Assembly (NCBI GenBank): GCA_002928515.1 | Contig: PERI01000003.1 | Span: forward strand, 62,001 to 126,000 | Length of the DNA stretch: 64,000 nt | Reading direction: 5' to 3' | Source of the DNA: Hyphomicrobium sp. | GTDB taxonomy: Bacteria > Pseudomonadota > Alphaproteobacteria > Rhizobiales > Hyphomicrobiaceae | Part shown: one piece after another, positions 17,231-26,412 of the stretch | Position numbering within the stretch: position 1 is the first letter of the stretch | Layout of the letters: every line of letters begins with the position of its first letter | Position numbers and translations under genes: made by a program | The notes under the pieces: model-generated | Database searches by the model: none | Seen by the model: only the letters and a program-made list of their open reading frames with translations | Told to the model about the DNA's origin: nothing

Positions 17231-17703
17231 GAGGCTGCTGGGTTGGTCGCAGTGATGCGTGGTTCGGATTGCTGGCTTTCGATTTGGGCCATGGCCGCTT
17301 CGACCGCATCGAACACGAGCAAGGTTGAAGCATGGCGTGCCTTGTAATGGCGCACAGGCTCCAGCATCGCGAGATCGGCAAAGCGTCCTGATGGGCCTGG
17401 CCCGTTGTCTTTCAGCATCGCGCGCATTTGGCGGGCGACGACGCGAAAGTCTTCTGCGCTGGTGCCGACAATTTCGCGCGCCACGACCGATGCTGCGGCT
17501 TGTCCCAACAGACAGGCTTTGACTGTTTGACCGTAGTCGGTGACAACGCCGTGGCGCATATCGAGATCGACGGTAATCGACGATCCGCAGAGTTTCGATT
17601 GTGCGGATGCGGTCGCATCAGGTTTAGGCAGCCGTTGGCCGCGTGTCGTCGCGCCGGCAATTTCCAGAATCCGCGTGTTGTAGATCTCGTCCAGATCGGC
17701 CAT
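17227..17703 (-). CDS. IscU/NifU-like iron-sulfur scaffold protein, third Cys missing
   Basis: A 158-aa IscU-like fold. The first two cluster cysteines are present (KLCGS near residue 39 and KACLLG near 63). In the third position, where IscU usually has K-C-x-L-x-W, the sequence is HYKARHASTLLVFDAV and lacks cysteine. It may be an accessory or regulatory member rather than a full scaffold. It overlaps yidD by 4 bases. In many Hyphomicrobiales folE lies between this gene and hisI; it is absent here. Confidence 0.82.
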   Translation of the reverse strand: MADLDEIYNTRILEIAGATTRGQRLPKPDATASAQSKLCGSSITVDLDMRHGVVTDYGQTVKACLLGQAAASVVAREIVGTSAEDFRVVARQMRAMLKDNGPGPSGRFADLAMLEPVRHYKARHASTLLVFDAVEAAMAQIESQQSEPRITATNPAAS

Positions 17704-17864
17704 GCCGAAGTTACCTCAAGAATTGGTGCGCGGGATCTATAACGACTTTCGTTCACTCGCCCGATGCGCGTATATAATGGATTATAACGTGGGTTACGAG
17801 ATCGGCCACGCGTCGCACCCGTTCTCATGACGTCCATCGTTTCCAGAGCTGTAAGGCCTCGCCC

Positions 17865-18299
17865 ATGTCGAAACCGTTATCGATGCCATTCGCCGAACGC
17901 GGCTCGCCTAGCGAGATCGAGCGCGGCAACGCGTTTCAGCCGAAGTTCGATGAGCATGGGCTTATTCCAGCTATTGTGACGGAGAGCGGTTCGGGTGTGG
18001 TGCTTATGTTTGCGCACATGAATGCGGATGCGTTGCGTTTGACGCTGGATAGCGGCGTTGCGCATTTCTGGAGTCGCTCTCGGTCCAAGCTTTGGAAGAA
18101 GGGCGAAGAGAGCGGCAACCTGCTATCGGTCGTTGAGATCACGACCGATTGCGATCAGGATGTGGTGTGCCTTTCGGTCAACGTGGCTGGTAACGGCGTG
18201 GCGTGTCACACGGGAGCGAAGTCGTGTTTCTATCGTCGTGTGAACGTGGTGGCCGGTGACGTTTCGACGATTGAACTCGTACCCACGTCGCGCTCGTGA
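17865..18299 (+). CDS. hisI: phosphoribosyl-AMP cyclohydrolase HisI
   Basis: HisI opens the purine ring of phosphoribosyl-AMP in step three of histidine synthesis. The 144-aa enzyme contains [17 protein letters not shown], the D-x-D-x-D metal set in TTDCDQDVV, and [11 protein letters not shown]. It is the single-domain form, not fused to HisE. The start is ATG 17865. A TATAAT at 17773-17778 upstream could be its -10 element, but no good -35 is visible. Confidence 0.95.
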   Translation: MSKPLSMPFAERGSPSEIERGNAFQPKFDEHGLIPAIVTESGSGVVLMFAHMNADALRLTLDSGVAHFWSRSRSKLWKKGEESGNLLSVVEITTDCDQDVVCLSVNVAGNGVACHTGAKSCFYRRVNVVAGDVSTIELVPTSRS

Positions 18300-18487
18300 G
18301 TGCTCAAAATCGCGAGATTGGTATGGCCAATTTCGGCAGCGATGTTGGGTTAACGACCGGTTGATGCAGTCGATACAAATTGAATCGATTTAACCAAATC
18401 TGCATTTCTCAGATGAGCAACCGGAGATGGTGTGGCATATTTTTCTCGTCACTAGGTTGCATCTCTTTTAATTTATGGAGTATTTTT

Positions 18488-18685
18488 ATGAAGAGTTTTG
18501 TTGTCGCTTCTCTTTTGGCTATGACGCTCGCAGGGGCTGCTCCAGCCCACGCTGGTGGTAAGGGCATCGGTCTCGGACTGGGCGCCAAAGTTGGCGTCGG
18601 TGCTAACGTTAAGCTCAAGGGCCTGTCTAAAATTAAGGTTGGCTTGGGCGTTGGCGTCGGCTTGGGTCTCGGCATCGGTAAGTAA
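18488..18685 (+). CDS. 65-aa secreted glycine-zipper-like peptide
   Basis: ATG 18488 is preceded by GGAG at ideal spacing. After a signal peptide (residues about 1-22, ending PAHAG) the mature 43 residues are almost entirely Gly/Val/Leu/Lys in near-alternating pattern (GLGLGAKVGVGANVKLKG, then KIKVGLGVGVGLGLGIGK). Such composition suits a glycine-zipper, a self-assembling or membrane-active peptide. A terminator follows at 18714. No accessory immunity or processing gene is nearby. Function unknown. Confidence 0.65.
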   Translation: MKSFVVASLLAMTLAGAAPAHAGGKGIGLGLGAKVGVGANVKLKGLSKIKVGLGVGVGLGLGIGK

Positions 18686-18713
18686 ATTTTGCTGACATTC
18701 ATATTGCAAACTG

Positions 18714-18746
18714 TTGCCGACCAGAGGGCATTCTTTTGGTCGGCAA
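18714..18746. terminator. terminator hairpin between convergent genes
   Basis: TTGCCGACCA pairs with TGGTCGGCAA around a 13-base loop and is followed by TTTCGTTT. It separates the glycine-rich peptide gene from the convergent barrel gene. Confidence 0.65.
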
Positions 18747-18776
18747 TTTCGTTTCGGCGTTCGCAAACTTTGTGCG

Positions 18777-20012
18777 TCAGAATGTGTGGCTGATGCCGAC
18801 GAGGCCGAGCAGTTGATCTGTTTCGAGCTCGGCGAATGTCGTTTCAAAATGCAAATAGCTGAGTTGGCTGGTGAGCTTGACGCGATCTGTGATCGGCGTT
18901 TCAAAGTTTATCGCGGCTTCATATTTTTGATCGGTGCGCTCAAGTCCGCGAAATTCGCGATGTGTGTAGGCTGCTTGAAGTCCAAGTGTCGATCGCTCGG
19001 GCCATGCTATCGTGATGCCGAGAACGCCAACAAACTCTTCGACGACTTTGGCATCGAGGAAATCGGTTTCCTCAAGGCTGCGTTTGGCGCTGGCCGTCAT
19101 TTGGACGTTATCGGATATCTTGTAGTTGGCTTCTGCGGCAAACGTGTGAGCCAATAAAGGATTGAATATGGGATCGTCGTAAACTCGATAGACGGGCGCA
19201 TAATTTAAAGACGCACTGAGCGCGCCACTTTGGAACGTGCTGCCCAACACCGCCAACGTCGACATATTGTTGCGATCTATAAGAAAGTCGTCGCGTTGCT
19301 CGACATATCTTTTGGTATCAGCGCCAAGGGCGAACGTGAGCTGCCATGCCTCGGATAGTTTATGTTTGATGCCCGCGTGCGCCGATAGTGAAATACGATC
19401 GCGATCGTCTTGGTTGGCGAACTCAAGAAACAGATTATCGACATCGCGATAGTCGAGATAAGCTGCGTTCGCACTGACAAATGGACTAGACGACACCACA
19501 GATGACGACCATTGCTTCTCGAAGCCGATGCTGTTTTCGGTGACGACTTCGTCGAGTTCAAGCGAATGTAGGCTGGAAGCCGTGAGCGTGTAGCCTCGCG
19601 CATCGTCGGTGAAGGTGCCTTTCAAAGCATAGAGGCCGTTGCGCGCTTCGCTTTGAGCGGTAAAGGCGCGATCTATGACATCGAGCTGCAGCGTAAGTTG
19701 GCCTTGGTCCAATGTGCGGGATTGGATGGCAGAGGCTTTGGTCTGCACAACAGCGCTCGATCTTTCTGAGAAGCTCGGACCTGCGTTGTTTGTTGCGCCG
19801 ACTGCAATGCCAATTTCGGCGGCCTGAGCGACTGAGCTATCCGTAGTGTCTGGCTTTGACGCCTGCGAGATACCTTCGGTGAGAGCGCCGCGCAGCGGCG
19901 AAAGATTACCGCCGATGGATTGGGCTTCAGTCGGCGTCGTTCCTGCAATGACGGTCATCGCGCAAACATAAGCGACTGCGCAAGACTGAGGCCGAAGCCA
20001 ACACGACAGCAT
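18777..20012 (-). CDS. outer-membrane beta-barrel-like protein
   Basis: A 411-aa protein with a signal peptide (residues about 1-30, ending PTEAQ), an N-terminal Ser/Thr-rich linker, and from about residue 105 successive amphipathic strands (SLHSLELDEV, AAYLDYRDVD, MSTLAVLGSTFQ, LSASLNYAPVYRV) ending in aromatic HTF, the C-terminal signature of outer-membrane proteins. It resembles BBP2-like/exopolysaccharide-porin families. ATG 20012 is preceded by CAGGATCG. A palindrome lies about 70 bases upstream. Confidence 0.75.
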   Translation of the reverse strand: MLSCWLRPQSCAVAYVCAMTVIAGTTPTEAQSIGGNLSPLRGALTEGISQASKPDTTDSSVAQAAEIGIAVGATNNAGPSFSERSSAVVQTKASAIQSRTLDQGQLTLQLDVIDRAFTAQSEARNGLYALKGTFTDDARGYTLTASSLHSLELDEVVTENSIGFEKQWSSSVVSSSPFVSANAAYLDYRDVDNLFLEFANQDDRDRISLSAHAGIKHKLSEAWQLTFALGADTKRYVEQRDDFLIDRNNMSTLAVLGSTFQSGALSASLNYAPVYRVYDDPIFNPLLAHTFAAEANYKISDNVQMTASAKRSLEETDFLDAKVVEEFVGVLGITIAWPERSTLGLQAAYTHREFRGLERTDQKYEAAINFETPITDRVKLTSQLSYLHFETTFAELETDQLLGLVGISHTF

Positions 20013-20456
20013 GAAAACGATCCTGAAAATCGATGAATGAAAATATACGCAGGATGACGCGTGCTTTAATCACTGATACAATCTAAGATTGTAGTTAACG
20101 ATCTATGAATGTCTGCTGACTTCGTTATTGCGGCGATGGCTCATCGCTTTTTTGCGGACGCATTGCGAGCTGAGAACACGTTCTCGGGTGCTGGTTGTGG
20201 TGATGCGCACTTGACGGCTTCATGATCGACGCGCGCGATGCCCGATGACGAGGTTCACACTTTTTTTCAACGTAACGCCGGCGCATGTCGCGTCGTCGTT
20301 CTACCAAGATCATTGATTGCAACCGATGCGACCCCACCTCAAGGTAGGGAGCTCTTAATATCATCGCAGTAGCATGGTTAAACTTAGTTCGAAGACTTTG
20401 CCCCGACTCGACTAACATGCGGCATGGTGGTGAGAACTTCGGTCAGGAGGTCCGCC
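20013..20456. other. 444-base intergenic stretch
   Basis: Apart from the palindrome at 20078-20092 I see no convincing gene, RNA or terminator. An open frame on the minus strand at 20125-20418 lacks a ribosome binding site and sensible composition. Confidence 0.6.
20078..20092. promoter_or_regulatory. palindrome upstream of the barrel gene
   Basis: ACAATCTAAGATTGT is a perfect 15-bp palindrome around a central A. It sits 66-80 bases upstream of the barrel start codon, in the position of an operator. No cognate regulator gene is adjacent. Confidence 0.4.
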
Positions 20457-21482
20457 ATGGCGGGCACGAAAAATGGTTCAGGCGTCAAGATTGGCCTAGC
20501 GCTCGGCGGTGGTGCCGCTCGCGGTTGGGCGCACATCGGCGTCATCAAGGCCCTGACAGCGGCTGGACTGAAACCCGACATCATCGCTGGCACATCGATC
20601 GGCGCCGTCGTTGGCGGTTGCTACGCGGCGGGTCATCTAGAGGACCTAGAAAGTTTTGCGCGCGAACTGACACCACGGCGCATATTCGGATATCTCGATT
20701 TCAATTTGGCGGGCAACGGGCTGATCGCAGGTCAACGGCTGTGTGAACGCCTCGAACGCCATATGGGCGATACCAATATCGAAGATTTGCCAACGCGCTT
20801 TACGGCCGTCGCGACGGAGATCGGCACGGGCCACGAACATTGGCTTTCGCGCGGACGCCTCGTCGAAGCGGTGCGTGCTTCGTATGCATTGCCCGGCATT
20901 TTCAAGCCCGTGAAAATCAACGGTCGCTGGTTGTTCGATGGCGCCCTCGTCAATCCTATTCCGGTTTCGGTGTGTCGTGCGCTCGGTGCGCGCTATGTGA
21001 TCGCGGTCAATCTCAATTTCGATATTCTCGGCCGTGGATCGGTGCTGCCGGTTCCGGAATTGGATGCTGCTGATGACGATGAAGCCGACGCCATTTTTGA
21101 ATCGACCATCGATCAGATGCCAGAAAAGCGCAGCGTCAGAAGTTTGTTGATGCGTCAGATGTTTGGCAAGAGCGACGGCGCGCCGGGCATTTCAACTGTT
21201 ATGGTCGATGCGTTCAATATTGTGCAGGATCGTATTGCTCGCTCGCGTCTCGTCGGCGATCCACCGGATGCGATTATTTCGCCGCGCTTGTCCGATGTCG
21301 GGTTATTCGATTTCCATCGCGCGACAGACACCATTGCGCGCGGTTTGCAATCGGCAGAACGGCAGATCGAAGATATCACGCGTGAAATCGAGACGCGGCG
21401 CGCGCGTCGGCCTGCTGGGCTCGGTCAAGCAAGCGATATCGTCGTTGACGGACGTGCGATGCTTCAGCCTGTCGCTAAGTAG
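20457..21482 (+). CDS. patatin-like phospholipase, RssA type
   Basis: A 341-aa patatin with the oxyanion loop GGGAARGW, catalytic Ser47 in GTSIG and Asp161 in DGALVNP, the complete Ser-Asp dyad. Such proteins are phospholipases or lysophospholipases at the cytoplasmic or membrane face. AGGAGG before ATG 20457 makes this the best start. The C-terminal tail is Arg-rich and its 3' end overlaps the convergent CBS gene by 19 bases. Confidence 0.92.
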   Translation: MAGTKNGSGVKIGLALGGGAARGWAHIGVIKALTAAGLKPDIIAGTSIGAVVGGCYAAGHLEDLESFARELTPRRIFGYLDFNLAGNGLIAGQRLCERLERHMGDTNIEDLPTRFTAVATEIGTGHEHWLSRGRLVEAVRASYALPGIFKPVKINGRWLFDGALVNPIPVSVCRALGARYVIAVNLNFDILGRGSVLPVPELDAADDDEADAIFESTIDQMPEKRSVRSLLMRQMFGKSDGAPGISTVMVDAFNIVQDRIARSRLVGDPPDAIISPRLSDVGLFDFHRATDTIARGLQSAERQIEDITREIETRRARRPAGLGQASDIVVDGRAMLQPVAK

Positions 21483-21895
21483 CCCCGCATCGCGGTGACT
21501 TCGAGTTCGACTTCTGCGGTGTGATGTTTGACGACATCGCCGATCGACACGATGCCAACAAGCGAGCCGTCTTCGATCACGGGCAGATGGCGGAAGCGGC
21601 CTTGAGTCATCGCATCCATGATCTCTTCGAGCGTGCTGGTTTTGCTGCACGAGACCACTTCGCGCGTCATACCGGAGCTGGCTACCATGGTGAGCGCTTT
21701 AGGACCGTGCTCGGCGATCAGGCGGATGATATCTCGCTCGGAGATGATGCCGACGACTTTGCCATTTTCGCCAACGATGACGACAGCGCCAATTTTACGT
21801 TGCGCTAAACGCGTGGCAATTTCCTGGATGGTATCTTCAGCGCGAGCGGTCGAAACTCCGCGCGCTTTGGTTTTGAGAATTTGGCCAATGTTCAC
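21464..21895 (-). CDS. tandem CBS-domain protein
   Basis: A 143-aa protein made of two CBS motifs (about residues 8-65 and 72-130): AVVIVGENGKVVGIISERDI and HLPVIEDGSLVGIVSIGDVV. CBS pairs bind adenine nucleotides and act as stress- or energy-sensing modules. No catalytic domain is attached. It is convergent with the patatin gene. Confidence 0.92.
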   Translation of the reverse strand: MNIGQILKTKARGVSTARAEDTIQEIATRLAQRKIGAVVIVGENGKVVGIISERDIIRLIAEHGPKALTMVASSGMTREVVSCSKTSTLEEIMDAMTQGRFRHLPVIEDGSLVGIVSIGDVVKHHTAEVELEVTAMRGYLATG

Positions 21896-22108
21896 GTTCG
21901 CAACCTCCAGTCAAGCGCTGTGCGCCACAGGAGAGCGGACTATGGATGGCACTGATCAAGTCGTTACGATCAACAGAATTTGGCCATCGCACTTCAGTCC
22001 GGCCTCATGCCGGCAACACCGCGTTTCTCTGCCCCTTCGCACTTATCATTCCAACTCTTACGGCCGGATGCATCAAAGCTGAGGCAATTCATGACGCTTG
22101 GCAAGCGC

Positions 22109-22837
22109 TCATTCGATTTCTGCTTGGGATGGTGAAGCGTTGTGCGTTGCGATATCGAAAAAGCCAAACGCGAGCAGGCCAAATGCATAGCCGCCCAAGT
22201 GCGCTTCCCACGCGATGGTTCCGGTTGAGCCCATCGAACCAAAGCCGACGATCGCCAGAAGATTAATGCCGACGAACAGCGCGGATGACAGAAGTATGCG
22301 TCGATGCGTGAGAGCTTCTGCAAGACTTGTGAGCGGGATCGTTTCTGGTGCTTCGCGCAAAAGGAAGCCTTCTCCGCGATCAAGGGCGGCGAACAAAAAT
22401 CTCATCACGCCGCCCATCATCGCCGCGACTGCACCTGACGCGCCGATTACCGGCACTAACAAACCGGGATGCATGATCCAGAATGCGCAAGCCCCGGCGA
22501 CGCCACCCATCAGCGTGAACGCGATAAAGCGCAACGATCCGATGCGTCGGCACAGCACCGAGCCGAAGGCCAAAAGCCACGCCGAGTTGATCGCCAAGTG
22601 AGTTGCATCGGCATGGGTGAAGGCGTGGGTGATAAATGATGTGAAGGACGCGATTTCACCGCCGGGAATATCGGCTGAGTAACCGGAGTAACGGGCCGGA
22701 ATAAATGCCAGCGCAATGAGCCACCAATTGGCATCTCCGACAGGCATCCACTGGCGCGCGACGTGGACCACAATGAAAATTGCAATCATGCCGAGCACGG
22801 CGCCAGGCACATTGAAGATGGGTTCGCGTTGAGGCAC
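22109..22837 (-). CDS. rhomboid-family intramembrane serine protease
   Basis: A 242-aa polytopic membrane protein with the catalytic Ser134 in GASGA and His213 in AWEAHLGGY, the rhomboid dyad, and the HAFTHADATHLAINSAWL segment before them. It would cut transmembrane helices of unknown substrates. A first helix is near residues 10-28 and about six helices in all are predictable. The start is ATG 22837. Confidence 0.92.
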   Translation of the reverse strand: MPQREPIFNVPGAVLGMIAIFIVVHVARQWMPVGDANWWLIALAFIPARYSGYSADIPGGEIASFTSFITHAFTHADATHLAINSAWLLAFGSVLCRRIGSLRFIAFTLMGGVAGACAFWIMHPGLLVPVIGASGAVAAMMGGVMRFLFAALDRGEGFLLREAPETIPLTSLAEALTHRRILLSSALFVGINLLAIVGFGSMGSTGTIAWEAHLGGYAFGLLAFGFFDIATHNASPSQAEIE

Positions 22838-23115
22838 GCCGCACGGTCTCCGTCACTCGCGTGGCATTGGCCCAATCCAGAACACGCTCCCTTGGGTGTT
22901 AACGATCAATCGACAGTCCGGCAACTCCTTGATTTGCTTGTTTTCCGTCCCAGCGATGTTGCCGCGCTGAGGGTGTGTGTTAGGCGCGCGTGCTTCGAGG
23001 CCTGATGGCACGAACCATGCGACTGAGGGCTGAGAGAGCTTTGATGGCTGGTTGCGTTGTATCGCGTTGGTACAGCGCATGCCGCGATGAACACACAGAC
23101 AAGAGTTAACCCAGT

Positions 23116-23748
23116 ATGGACGTTGCCGTCACCCAGACCCTATACGCCTACTGGAACGAGGTTCGCGGCGACCGAATTGCGCCGAAGCGTTTCGAGATCG
23201 AGCCGTCGCGCATCGCCGGTATTCTGCCCGATACCTTTATCTTGGAACGCGTCGATGGCGATACGTGTCGGTTTCGCCTCGCTGGCACGCGTATATGCGA
23301 GACATTCGGGACCGAATTTAAGGGGTTAAACGTCTTTGAGATGTTCGGAGAAGAAGACCGGCTCACTCTGAAACGGCAGATCTCGGTGATCTGTCGCCAA
23401 GGTGCTGTCGGGCTGTTTCAGTTGCGGGCCGAGACGGCAACGGGGCTGTCCTGCCAATTCGAGATGTCGTTGCTGCCATTGATGCATACGTTAGATCGTG
23501 TCGATCGCTTCGTGGGAGCGATTGCGCCGCTCAAAGCGTATCCATGGCTTGGAACGCAAGCTCTTTTTGGCGTGCATATTGTTTCTCATGCCCTGGTCTG
23601 GCCGGACGGTCGCCAGCACGCGATGATCGATAATATCAGTCGGCAAGGACCCTTTCCTTTACATCAACGCGAAGCGCGTATCGTGCGCTCGGACCGGCGC
23701 CAGTTCCGCGTCTATGATGGCGGCTTGTCGCTCAGCGACGACAGCTAA
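23116..23748 (+). CDS. PAS-domain protein (PAS_5-like)
   Basis: A 210-aa protein whose first 140 residues match the alphaproteobacterial PAS_5 pattern: YAYWNEVRGDRIAPKRFEIE, LPDTFILERVDG, and FRLAGTRICETFGTEFKG. These small PAS proteins occur next to c-di-GMP and cell-cycle functions in Hyphomicrobiales. No kinase, GGDEF or EAL domain is attached. A PilZ protein follows on the same strand 246 bases later. Confidence 0.82.
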   Translation: MDVAVTQTLYAYWNEVRGDRIAPKRFEIEPSRIAGILPDTFILERVDGDTCRFRLAGTRICETFGTEFKGLNVFEMFGEEDRLTLKRQISVICRQGAVGLFQLRAETATGLSCQFEMSLLPLMHTLDRVDRFVGAIAPLKAYPWLGTQALFGVHIVSHALVWPDGRQHAMIDNISRQGPFPLHQREARIVRSDRRQFRVYDGGLSLSDDS

Positions 23749-23993
23749 AACGCCGATTGGTATAAATTTCTCAATACTTTTACGACTACTTCCCTCCATC
23801 AGCCGCGGCTCGATGGCTTTCGATGTGTGGCTCGACAGCGCACTCAGCTTCCGGAACCAATTTTTTGGGGCGGGAGTTAGATGTTCATTAAGACCCACGG
23901 GACATAATCCAAGGCGAGAGTGGCCAGCGCCTAGACCGGCAATCGCGCACTCGTACGTTGTTCTGCTTGCGCATTTTGCGAGGACTGCTGTCC

Positions 23994-24623
23994 ATGCCGG
24001 TAAATGCTGAACTTCTCAAACGCGGAGCCAAGAGGCCTGATCTCTTGCTCAATGGCGATAAGCGTCGTCATCGCCGACTGCCGCTGTCGATAGCTGGTCG
24101 CTTCATGCGCGCCGACAGGATCGATTACGATTGCCAATTGCGCGATATTTCCGTCGGCGGCGCGTCAATCATGACGCAGACGCACGTTAGTGAGGGCGAA
24201 AACATTGTCGCCTATTTCCAAAATCTCGGCGGGTTGGAAGGGACTGTCGTTCGGACCCACGATCAAGGCTTTGCCATTCAATTTCGAATTTCTGATCACA
24301 AACGAGAAAAGCTCGCAGCGCAGATAACTTGGCTGATCAATCGCGAAGATTTTCCCGATGAGTTCGGCCGCGCGCATGAGCGCTTGGGGATGGCTGGTCG
24401 GAAAACCACACTCAAGGTCGAAGATGGCATCGTGGTCGATGTCGATTTGCTCGATGTGTCGGTGTCAGGTGCCTCGGTCGGAACGACGGCGCGACCGGCC
24501 ATTGGCTGCGAAGTTTCGGTTGCAAGACTGGCCGCCATCGTCAGACGCCACCACGAAAAAGGCATTGGGGTCGAATTTGTCCGTGTGCTGCCAGAAGCGT
24601 CTCTGCGGGCTCATTTCCCGTAA
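23994..24623 (+). CDS. tandem PilZ-domain protein
   Basis: The 209-aa product has a PilZ domain (about residues 22-105) with the RRHRR basic motif and DISVGGAS, the c-di-GMP-binding pair R-x3-R and D-x-S-x2-G. A second PilZ-like unit (about 125-205) keeps DVSVSGAS but has a weaker arginine motif, so probably only the first binds c-di-GMP. It precedes the LapG-like gene by 165 bases, consistent with c-di-GMP-controlled surface functions. Confidence 0.85.
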   Translation: MPVNAELLKRGAKRPDLLLNGDKRRHRRLPLSIAGRFMRADRIDYDCQLRDISVGGASIMTQTHVSEGENIVAYFQNLGGLEGTVVRTHDQGFAIQFRISDHKREKLAAQITWLINREDFPDEFGRAHERLGMAGRKTTLKVEDGIVVDVDLLDVSVSGASVGTTARPAIGCEVSVARLAAIVRRHHEKGIGVEFVRVLPEASLRAHFP

Positions 24624-24788
24624 GTTCATGAGTTTTGTTTTGGTTGTGTGATGTCGCAAAAAAATCGCCGAAAAGCCAAATTCCAAAAGATAAAATTTGA
24701 GCTAAGTTTAGTTCGAATGCCACGGCGGGCGTTCAGCGTATTTGCAGAGCTTAGGCGTAGTGTCTTGTTGCGTGTTCGAGGGCGTTTC

Positions 24789-25451
24789 ATGCAAGTTGGT
24801 TGCGTACGAGTTTGTCTCGTTTTGAGTATGTTGGGTCTGGGTGGATTATCGTCCCCCGATTCAGCTACGGCTCAGAATTTTGCCGCGCTGGATACAGCCC
24901 GGCCATCTCCGCAGTTCATGCGGATCTATGGCAGCGCACAGCCGCCGTTCGGGTTTGTGCGCTTTTGCGATGCCTATCCTTTGGAGTGCTCAACGCCTTC
25001 TTCGGGCGATGCCAGATTTTCGGCTACGCCTGAGCGGCTGAGTGAACTCGACAGCGTCAATCGGGCTGTCAACACGGAGATCGAACCGGCAACGGATCTG
25101 GAAATTTATGGCGTGACCGAGCATTGGACGATGCCAGTGTCACGCGGGGATTGTGAAGATTACGCTCTTATGAAGCGGCGGCGTTTACAGGCACTCGGTT
25201 GGCCAGCGAGTGCGCTGCTGATCACCGTCGTGCGCGATGAAAAGAACGAAGGTCATGCGGTGCTGACAGCGCGGACCACGCAGGGCGATTTCATTCTCGA
25301 TAATAAGGTCGAGAGCGTGAAACTTTGGAATCAGACGCCATATCACTTCGTGATGCGCCAATCGTACATCGATCCACGTGTGTGGGTGTCGCTCGATCCG
25401 ACAGATCCTGCAACGCCGGCCGCCATCGCAGGTGTTCAGGCCAACCCATGA
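24789..25451 (+). CDS. LapG-like/BTLCP periplasmic cysteine peptidase
   Basis: A 220-aa secreted transglutaminase-like cysteine peptidase with triad C122 (RGDCEDYAL), H156 (EGHAVL) and D171 (ILDNK). LapG members are periplasmic and clip surface adhesins under c-di-GMP control; BTLCP homologues are widespread and often lack a known adhesin. ATG 24789 with GAGGG upstream gives a signal peptide (about residues 1-28). Longer frames from 24648 or 24717 add a basic leader. A terminator follows. Confidence 0.85.
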   Translation: MQVGCVRVCLVLSMLGLGGLSSPDSATAQNFAALDTARPSPQFMRIYGSAQPPFGFVRFCDAYPLECSTPSSGDARFSATPERLSELDSVNRAVNTEIEPATDLEIYGVTEHWTMPVSRGDCEDYALMKRRRLQALGWPASALLITVVRDEKNEGHAVLTARTTQGDFILDNKVESVKLWNQTPYHFVMRQSYIDPRVWVSLDPTDPATPAAIAGVQANP

Positions 25452-25531
25452 TGGGAGACGCGCTCACTTAGAACCAGGCCCGGGTCATGATCCCTCGTGT
25501 TCCCCCCGACCTCATATTCGGGCCTGATGAC

Positions 25532-25577
25532 GGGCCGGACGCTTCTCCCCCCGGAGTGTCCGGCCCACTTTATTTTT
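25532..25577 (+). terminator. intrinsic terminator
   Basis: GGGCCGGAC (25532-25540) pairs with GTCCGGCCC (25558-25566) and is followed by ACTTTATTTTT. It ends the PilZ/LapG-like transcript and faces the convergent carbonic anhydrase gene. Confidence 0.85.
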
Positions 25578-25596
25578 GAGCCTGCGAAAGTATTGG

Positions 25597-26127
25597 CTAA
25601 GCTTGCGGTTTCAGACCCACGGCATAACGCTGCCAATTCGTGACGTAGCGACCGGCGGCACCGGTAAAGCGTTTCACGTCATCGTCGCTCAATTCGCGCA
25701 CGATCTTACCGGGTGATCCCATGACGAGCGAGCGCGGTGGGATGTTCTTGCCTTCCGGTATCAGGGCGTTGGCACCGATCACACATTCCTCGCCAATGTT
25801 TGCGCCATTGAGAATGACCGAACCGATGCCGATCAGCGAACGTGCGCCAATCGTGCAGCCGTGCAGCATGACCATGTGGCCGATGGTGCAATCGGGTCCG
25901 ATGGTCAGCGGAAAGCCTGGATCGGTATGCAGCACGCAACCGTCTTGGACGTTCGAACGCTGGCCGACCGTGATCCACTCATTATCGCCACGCAATACAG
26001 CGCCGAACCAAACGCTGGCATCCGTCTCAAGGCGCACGCGGCCGAGCAGCACGGCATTGGGTGCAACCCAAAATTGGCCGTCAGCGGGCGTTTCGACGTT
26101 GGTACCGTCAAGGGAATAGAGGGTCAT
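25597..26127 (-). CDS. gamma carbonic anhydrase-like hexapeptide protein
   Basis: A 176-aa left-handed beta-helix protein of the gamma-CA/YrdA family: [19 protein letters not shown], then [13 protein letters not shown] and [15 protein letters not shown] with the metal histidines (LHTD, IGH and LHG). It may be a carbonic anhydrase or related acyl-transfer-like scaffold. Its order with DUF3126 and cysE on one strand is typical of Hyphomicrobiales. Confidence 0.9.
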   Translation of the reverse strand: MTLYSLDGTNVETPADGQFWVAPNAVLLGRVRLETDASVWFGAVLRGDNEWITVGQRSNVQDGCVLHTDPGFPLTIGPDCTIGHMVMLHGCTIGARSLIGIGSVILNGANIGEECVIGANALIPEGKNIPPRSLVMGSPGKIVRELSDDDVKRFTGAAGRYVTNWQRYAVGLKPQA

Positions 26128-26168
26128 CGCAACTCGCAGGGCATATTAGGCGCAGCTCTATTGGCGCG

Positions 26169-26384
26169 TCACACGCCTTCGAGATCCATGTCGAGAATGG
26201 CCATCTGGAATTGATAGGACGTCTCGCCGTCTTCGACTTCTTTATAAAGTGCGGCTACGAATTCGCCGCCGATGAAAACTTCTGCCATGTCGTCTTTCTT
26301 GGGCTGCGGACGCACTTCTAAAGTGGCCGCGCCGAAGGTCTTTTTCAAATACGCTTCAACGCGCGCGAGTTCATCTTTTTTCAA
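26169..26384 (-). CDS. DUF3126 family protein
   Basis: A 71-aa cytoplasmic protein matching DUF3126: MKKDELARVEAYLKKTFG, VRPQPKKDDMAEVFIG and YQFQMAILDMDLEG. It sits 28 bases after cysE. The family is restricted to alphaproteobacteria and is uncharacterised. Probably co-transcribed with cysE and the gamma-CA gene. Confidence 0.88.
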   Translation of the reverse strand: MKKDELARVEAYLKKTFGAATLEVRPQPKKDDMAEVFIGGEFVAALYKEVEDGETSYQFQMAILDMDLEGV

Positions 26385-26412
26385 TGCTCATACTCCTGAT
26401 TGTAGCGCAGAC

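Noticed and set aside
22853-23080. A 75-aa minus-strand frame upstream of the rhomboid gene
   Set aside because: No ribosome binding site, no recognisable domain, and it fills the divergent rhomboid/PAS promoter region.
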